DNA from: Pseudomonas graminis
GTDB lineage: Bacteria > Pseudomonadota > Gammaproteobacteria > Pseudomonadales > Pseudomonadaceae
Length of the DNA: 64,000 bases
Direction of reading: 5' to 3'
Assembly (NCBI RefSeq): GCF_001705435.1
Contig: NZ_MDEN01000059.1
Coordinates: 124,001-188,000, forward strand
Shown: piece by piece, positions 61,513-64,000 of the stretch
Layout of the letters: the number at the start of each line of letters is the position of its first letter
Position numbering within the stretch: position 1 is the stretch's first letter
The notes under the pieces: generated by a model
The model's input: only the letters and a program-made list of their open reading frames with translations
What the model was told of the DNA's origin: nothing
Database searches by the model: none
Program-made: the position numbers and the translations under genes

Positions 61513-62412
61513 TTGCAGGAATTTATCGTCAAGAAGTACCGGACAATGATCCGGACGTTTACCTACATCGGTTGGTCCTTGTTCTGGCTGCTGATCTGGG
61601 ACGTTGTCGTCACCGCCGACTTCATGCTGTTTCTGGATCGCAAGATCACCCTGCCATCGATGCCCCTGACTCTGCTGGGTTCTGCGCTGGTGGTGCTGAC
61701 CAGTTTCCGCAACACGAGCGCATACAATCGCTGGTGGGAAGCACGCACGTTATGGGGCGCGCTGGTGAATAACTCCCGCAGTTTCGCCCGGCAGGTGCTG
61801 ACGTTCATTGATGACGAGGACGGCCTGAACCCGGTCAAGGCCACACTGCTGCGCCGTCACGTGGCTTACGTCGAATGCCTCTCGGCCCATCTGAAGGGCA
61901 GCGATTGCGCCGAGCAGGTGACCGCGATGATTTCCCGGGAAGAGTACGAGCGCCGAACCCGCACCAACAACTTCCCCAACGCGATTCTCAATGAGTCTGC
62001 CGCGATCATCGCGCAGGAATACAAAGCCGGCCGCCTGGACAGCATCCGTCTGGAGCGCCTCGAAGCGACGCTGGTGGAAATTTCCAATAATCAGGGCGGA
62101 ATGGAGCGCATCGCCAATACGCCGTTGCCTTACCCCTACGTGACGTTTCCGCGCCTTTTCATCACGCTGTTCTGCATCATTGTGCCGATCGGCCTGGTAG
62201 ACACGCTGGGATGGTTCACGCCGCTGGCGTCCACCGTGGTGGGCTTCATGCTGCTGGCAATCGAGAAAATCGGCACCGACCTGCAAAGCCCGTTCAAAGC
62301 CTCCGAGCACGAGATCCAGATGAAAGCGCTGTGCGAAAACATCTCCGGCAATCTGAATTCGATGCTGCAGGACGCGATGGATAAGCGGCCGGTTGAAGTG
62401 GCTTATTCGTAG
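61513..62412 (+). CDS. Bestrophin-like membrane protein (UPF0187/YneE family)
   Basis: A protein of about 299 residues of the bacterial bestrophin family, pentameric ion channels. Four hydrophobic segments are seen, with the signature FRNTSAYNRWWEARTLWGAL (about 62-81) and a C-terminal FKASEHEIQMKALCENIS. The start is uncertain: TTG at 61513 after GGGGGG gives LQEFIVKKYRT, ATG at 61546 is the alternative, and the frame is open back to 61420. Confidence 0.85.
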   Translation: MQEFIVKKYRTMIRTFTYIGWSLFWLLIWDVVVTADFMLFLDRKITLPSMPLTLLGSALVVLTSFRNTSAYNRWWEARTLWGALVNNSRSFARQVLTFIDDEDGLNPVKATLLRRHVAYVECLSAHLKGSDCAEQVTAMISREEYERRTRTNNFPNAILNESAAIIAQEYKAGRLDSIRLERLEATLVEISNNQGGMERIANTPLPYPYVTFPRLFITLFCIIVPIGLVDTLGWFTPLASTVVGFMLLAIEKIGTDLQSPFKASEHEIQMKALCENISGNLNSMLQDAMDKRPVEVAYS

Positions 62413-62624
62413 ATCTAGATATTCCCTGCGTCCCGGCTCTGCGAGGTCAGCATTAAATGCTACATAGCGTGGGACGTTTTGAATTAGCGAGCCGCTACCG
62501 GATGTGAAATGGCGTAAGACGTCGGCGAGCTGTATCACCTGGTGACGTTTATCCCCGTGCTGCTGATCTATGTTGGCTATGGTTAAAGCCGTTGGGCGGA
62601 GTCATGGCCCTATCGACATAAATC

Positions 62625-62641
62625 ATACCCGTAACGGGTAT
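62625..62641. promoter_or_regulatory. Operator palindrome of the toxin-antitoxin pair
   Basis: ATACCCGTAACGGGTAT is a perfect 17-base palindrome (central base aside), 22 bases before the toxin start. Its position suggests binding by the XRE-type antitoxin for autoregulation. Confidence 0.7.
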
Positions 62642-62663
62642 ACACTCAGAATCAGGTGATCGG

Positions 62664-63039
62664 ATGATGGTGCTGAAGCGAAGGGATTTCGCAAAGTGGC
62701 AAGCTGGCGAAAATCTTTCCGACAACGCGCTCTGCGATGCAGTTGCAGAGATGGAAGACGGTTTGGTCGACGCGGATTTGGGAGGAAGCTTGTACAAGAA
62801 GCGAGTCGCCCGGTCCGGCGGAGGGAAGAGCAGCGGTTATCGTACCCTGCTATCCGCGAAGTCGGGAGACAGCTACGTGTTTCTGATCGGTTTTGCGAAA
62901 AGCGCCCGAGCAAATATTACGGCTGAGGAAAAAAAAGGCTCTGCGCTGTGCGGGCAAAGTTTTTCTCGGCCTGCCCGAGGATGCAATGGTGTTGGCTTTG
63001 CGGGCTGGAACGTTAGAGGAGGTTCACTGTGACCAGTAA
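62664..63039 (+). pseudogene. RelE/HigB-type toxin, frameshifted at an A8 run
   Basis: A RelE-superfamily toxin of the type paired with HigA-like antitoxins (KRRDFAKWQAGENLSDNALC, then RTLLSAKSGDSYVFLIGFAK). After EE-K-K, at a run of eight A (62929-62936), the frame shifts and ends at 63032 with unrelated residues. With seven A, the protein would continue KALRCAGKVFLGLPEDAMVL and so on to a stop at 63039, overlapping the antitoxin start by 11 bases, as in intact operons. Either the toxin is inactivated, the run slips in vivo, or there is a homopolymer sequencing error. Confidence 0.8.
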
Positions 63040-63334
63040 AATCATTGAGGCGCTACGGGCAGATATCGCCGAGCTTTATGCGGAAGGCGCTGTGGGCAAG
63101 ATCACCCTGCGCGAGTTTGAGTCGATATGCCCAGCACCCGTCCGGGAGCTTAGCCCTGGGGATATACGGAACTTGAGGCTGGCGTTGAATTTCAGCCAGC
63201 CTGTATTCGCGCTGCACCTTAACACTACAGCTTCAACGGTACGCAAATGGGAACAGGGCGATAGCCGTCCTGCAGGACCTGCGTTGAAATTGCTGAATGT
63301 CATCGCCGACAAAGGCCTGCAGACCATCATCTGA
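63029..63334 (+). CDS. XRE/HigA-type antitoxin
   Basis: A 101-residue helix-turn-helix protein (HTH about residues 52-98; LNFSQPVFALHLNTTASTVR) of the type encoded downstream of RelE/HigB-like toxins. The start is GTG at 63029 with GAGGAGG just upstream, inside the end of the toxin gene. The reading frame is intact, unlike the toxin. It should repress its own promoter at the palindrome upstream. Confidence 0.88.
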   Translation: MTSKIIEALRADIAELYAEGAVGKITLREFESICPAPVRELSPGDIRNLRLALNFSQPVFALHLNTTASTVRKWEQGDSRPAGPALKLLNVIADKGLQTII

Positions 63335-63348
63335 GCGGCGCTAGTCGC

Positions 63349-64000
63349 TCAGCGCAATTCCCCACACACATCCAGCTCCACCAACCGCCGCACGTCATCC
63401 CCATTTAGTCCAGCCCCCAACAGTGCATGCAGCTTGCCGAATGCGGCTTCGCGGGTCATGCCGCCGCCGGACAGCACGCCGACACCGCGCAGACGACTGC
63501 CGGCCTCATACACATCCAGTTCGACGCCGCCTTCGTGGCATTGGGTAATCGCCACGACGACGACGCCTTGCCGGTGCGCACGCTGCAGGCTGGCAAGAAA
63601 GTCGGCGTTATCGCTGGGGCCCGTGCCGCTGCCGAAGCATTCCAACACAAGACCCTGAATACCGCTGTCGATCAGACCGTCGAGCTGAGCGGCGCCAATG
63701 CCGGGAAACAGGGGCAGCACGGCGACGTTCGCCAGTTGCCTGGGCTGACGATAATCCAGTGCCGCTGGCAACGCCGATGCGGCCTCACCACCCCGAGCGC
63801 GATTAAGTGCCGCGAACGGATTACGGCCGAAGCTGCGGATCTTCGCGCAACGAGTGGGCTCGAGCAGCTCGCCGTGGAAGTACAGATGCACCCCCGAGGC
63901 GAGCCCGTGACCCAACGCCTGCAAGGCGCCGTTGACGTTTTCCCAGGCATCGCTGTCGGGAACCCCCGCTGGCAGCATGGAGCCGGTGAACACCACAGGG
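63349..64000 (-). CDS. L-asparaginase, C-terminal part (5' end outside window)
   Basis: The gene runs leftward and starts beyond the right edge. The 217 visible residues begin near PVVFTGSMLPAG, a conserved asparaginase segment, and end in the small C-terminal domain. It matches type I/glutaminase-asparaginase-fold amidohydrolases, which release aspartate and ammonia. The N-terminal catalytic Thr is not in the window. Nearest neighbour is the antitoxin gene, convergent, 14 bases away. Confidence 0.88.
   Translation of the reverse strand, partial: PVVFTGSMLPAGVPDSDAWENVNGALQALGHGLASGVHLYFHGELLEPTRCAKIRSFGRNPFAALNRARGGEAASALPAALDYRQPRQLANVAVLPLFPGIGAAQLDGLIDSGIQGLVLECFGSGTGPSDNADFLASLQRAHRQGVVVVAITQCHEGGVELDVYEAGSRLRGVGVLSGGGMTREAAFGKLHALLGAGLNGDDVRRLVELDVCGELR

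Noticed and set aside
1..64000. CRISPR arrays, tRNA, rRNA, insertion sequences or prophage genes.
   Set aside because: I saw no regularly spaced repeats, cloverleaf sequences with CCA-type ends, rRNA segments, transposases or integrases on either strand.

Overview
The window comes from a Pseudomonas chromosome of the fluorescens/syringae kind. GC content is high, Shine-Dalgarno sites are strong, REP-type palindromes of the 'TGTGGGAGCGAGC' type occur, and the core genes resemble Pseudomonas families throughout. It opens with the 3' part of glmS, a gene close to oriC in pseudomonads. From memory, the order of the core genes (glmS, Zn-amidase, zigA, pdxY, Kef antiporter, uvrD, hexR-like, pycAB) broadly follows the origin-proximal arm of P. 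aeruginosa PAO1. A perfect ParB (parS) palindrome at 33840-33855 and scattered DnaA-box 9-mers fit that position.

Layout. 1-1.7 kb: glmS with an empty attTn7 site. 1.8-3.5 kb: a soluble PAS-PAS chemoreceptor and a small unknown ORF. 3.5-16.3 kb: an accessory block. It holds two LysR regulators, an EamA exporter and a tightly overlapping eight-gene operon: cupin, MetRS-like protein, DAO-type flavoenzyme, cytosolic periplasmic-binding-protein-like protein, lysine/ornithine-type N-hydroxylase, SbnA-like and SbnB-like L-2,3-diaminopropionate enzymes, and an FAD/NAD(P)-binding protein. It ends in a strong terminator. 16.4-23.6 kb: an amino-acid-type binding protein, a PslG-like glycosidase with an O-antigen-ligase-like protein, the Tat-exported OpgD and a dihydrolipoyl dehydrogenase.

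24-38.5 kb is largely metal homeostasis. Three membrane SPFH/HflKC-like proteins are followed by an HmtA-type P-type ATPase. Later come a zinc amidase of the AmiA/B/C family, the zinc GTPase ZigA and a second CobW/COG0523 GTPase. Zur-box-like palindromes precede the SPFH-hmtA operon, the amidase and zigA, so a dispersed Zur regulon is likely. Cfa, cardiolipin synthase and a DUF3617 protein lie between. 38.5-54.3 kb is core: DUF3301, pdxY, thioesterase, Kef antiporter, SUKH, Tim44-like, uvrD, GGDEF/EAL, a HexR-like regulator with its own HexR box, and pycA/pycB with a divergent LysR. 54.4-64 kb: two GNATs, PaiB, MocR, a YeeE-type transporter, a second transketolase, a bestrophin-like protein, a HigB/HigA-type toxin-antitoxin pair whose toxin is frameshifted, and the 3' part of an asparaginase.

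The most interesting element is the operon at 6.9-16.2 kb. The adjacent cupin and MetRS-like genes match the two domains of the fused 'hydrazine synthetases' (Spb40 type) that join N6-hydroxylysine to an amino acid through an N-N bond. The neighbouring N-hydroxylase and DAO-type oxidase are the other two enzymes of that route. Combined with L-2,3-diaminopropionate synthesis, and without any NRPS, PKS or siderophore synthetase, this looks like a compact pathway to a small hydrazine- or N-N-containing amino acid metabolite. I do not know a characterised Pseudomonas cluster with this make-up.
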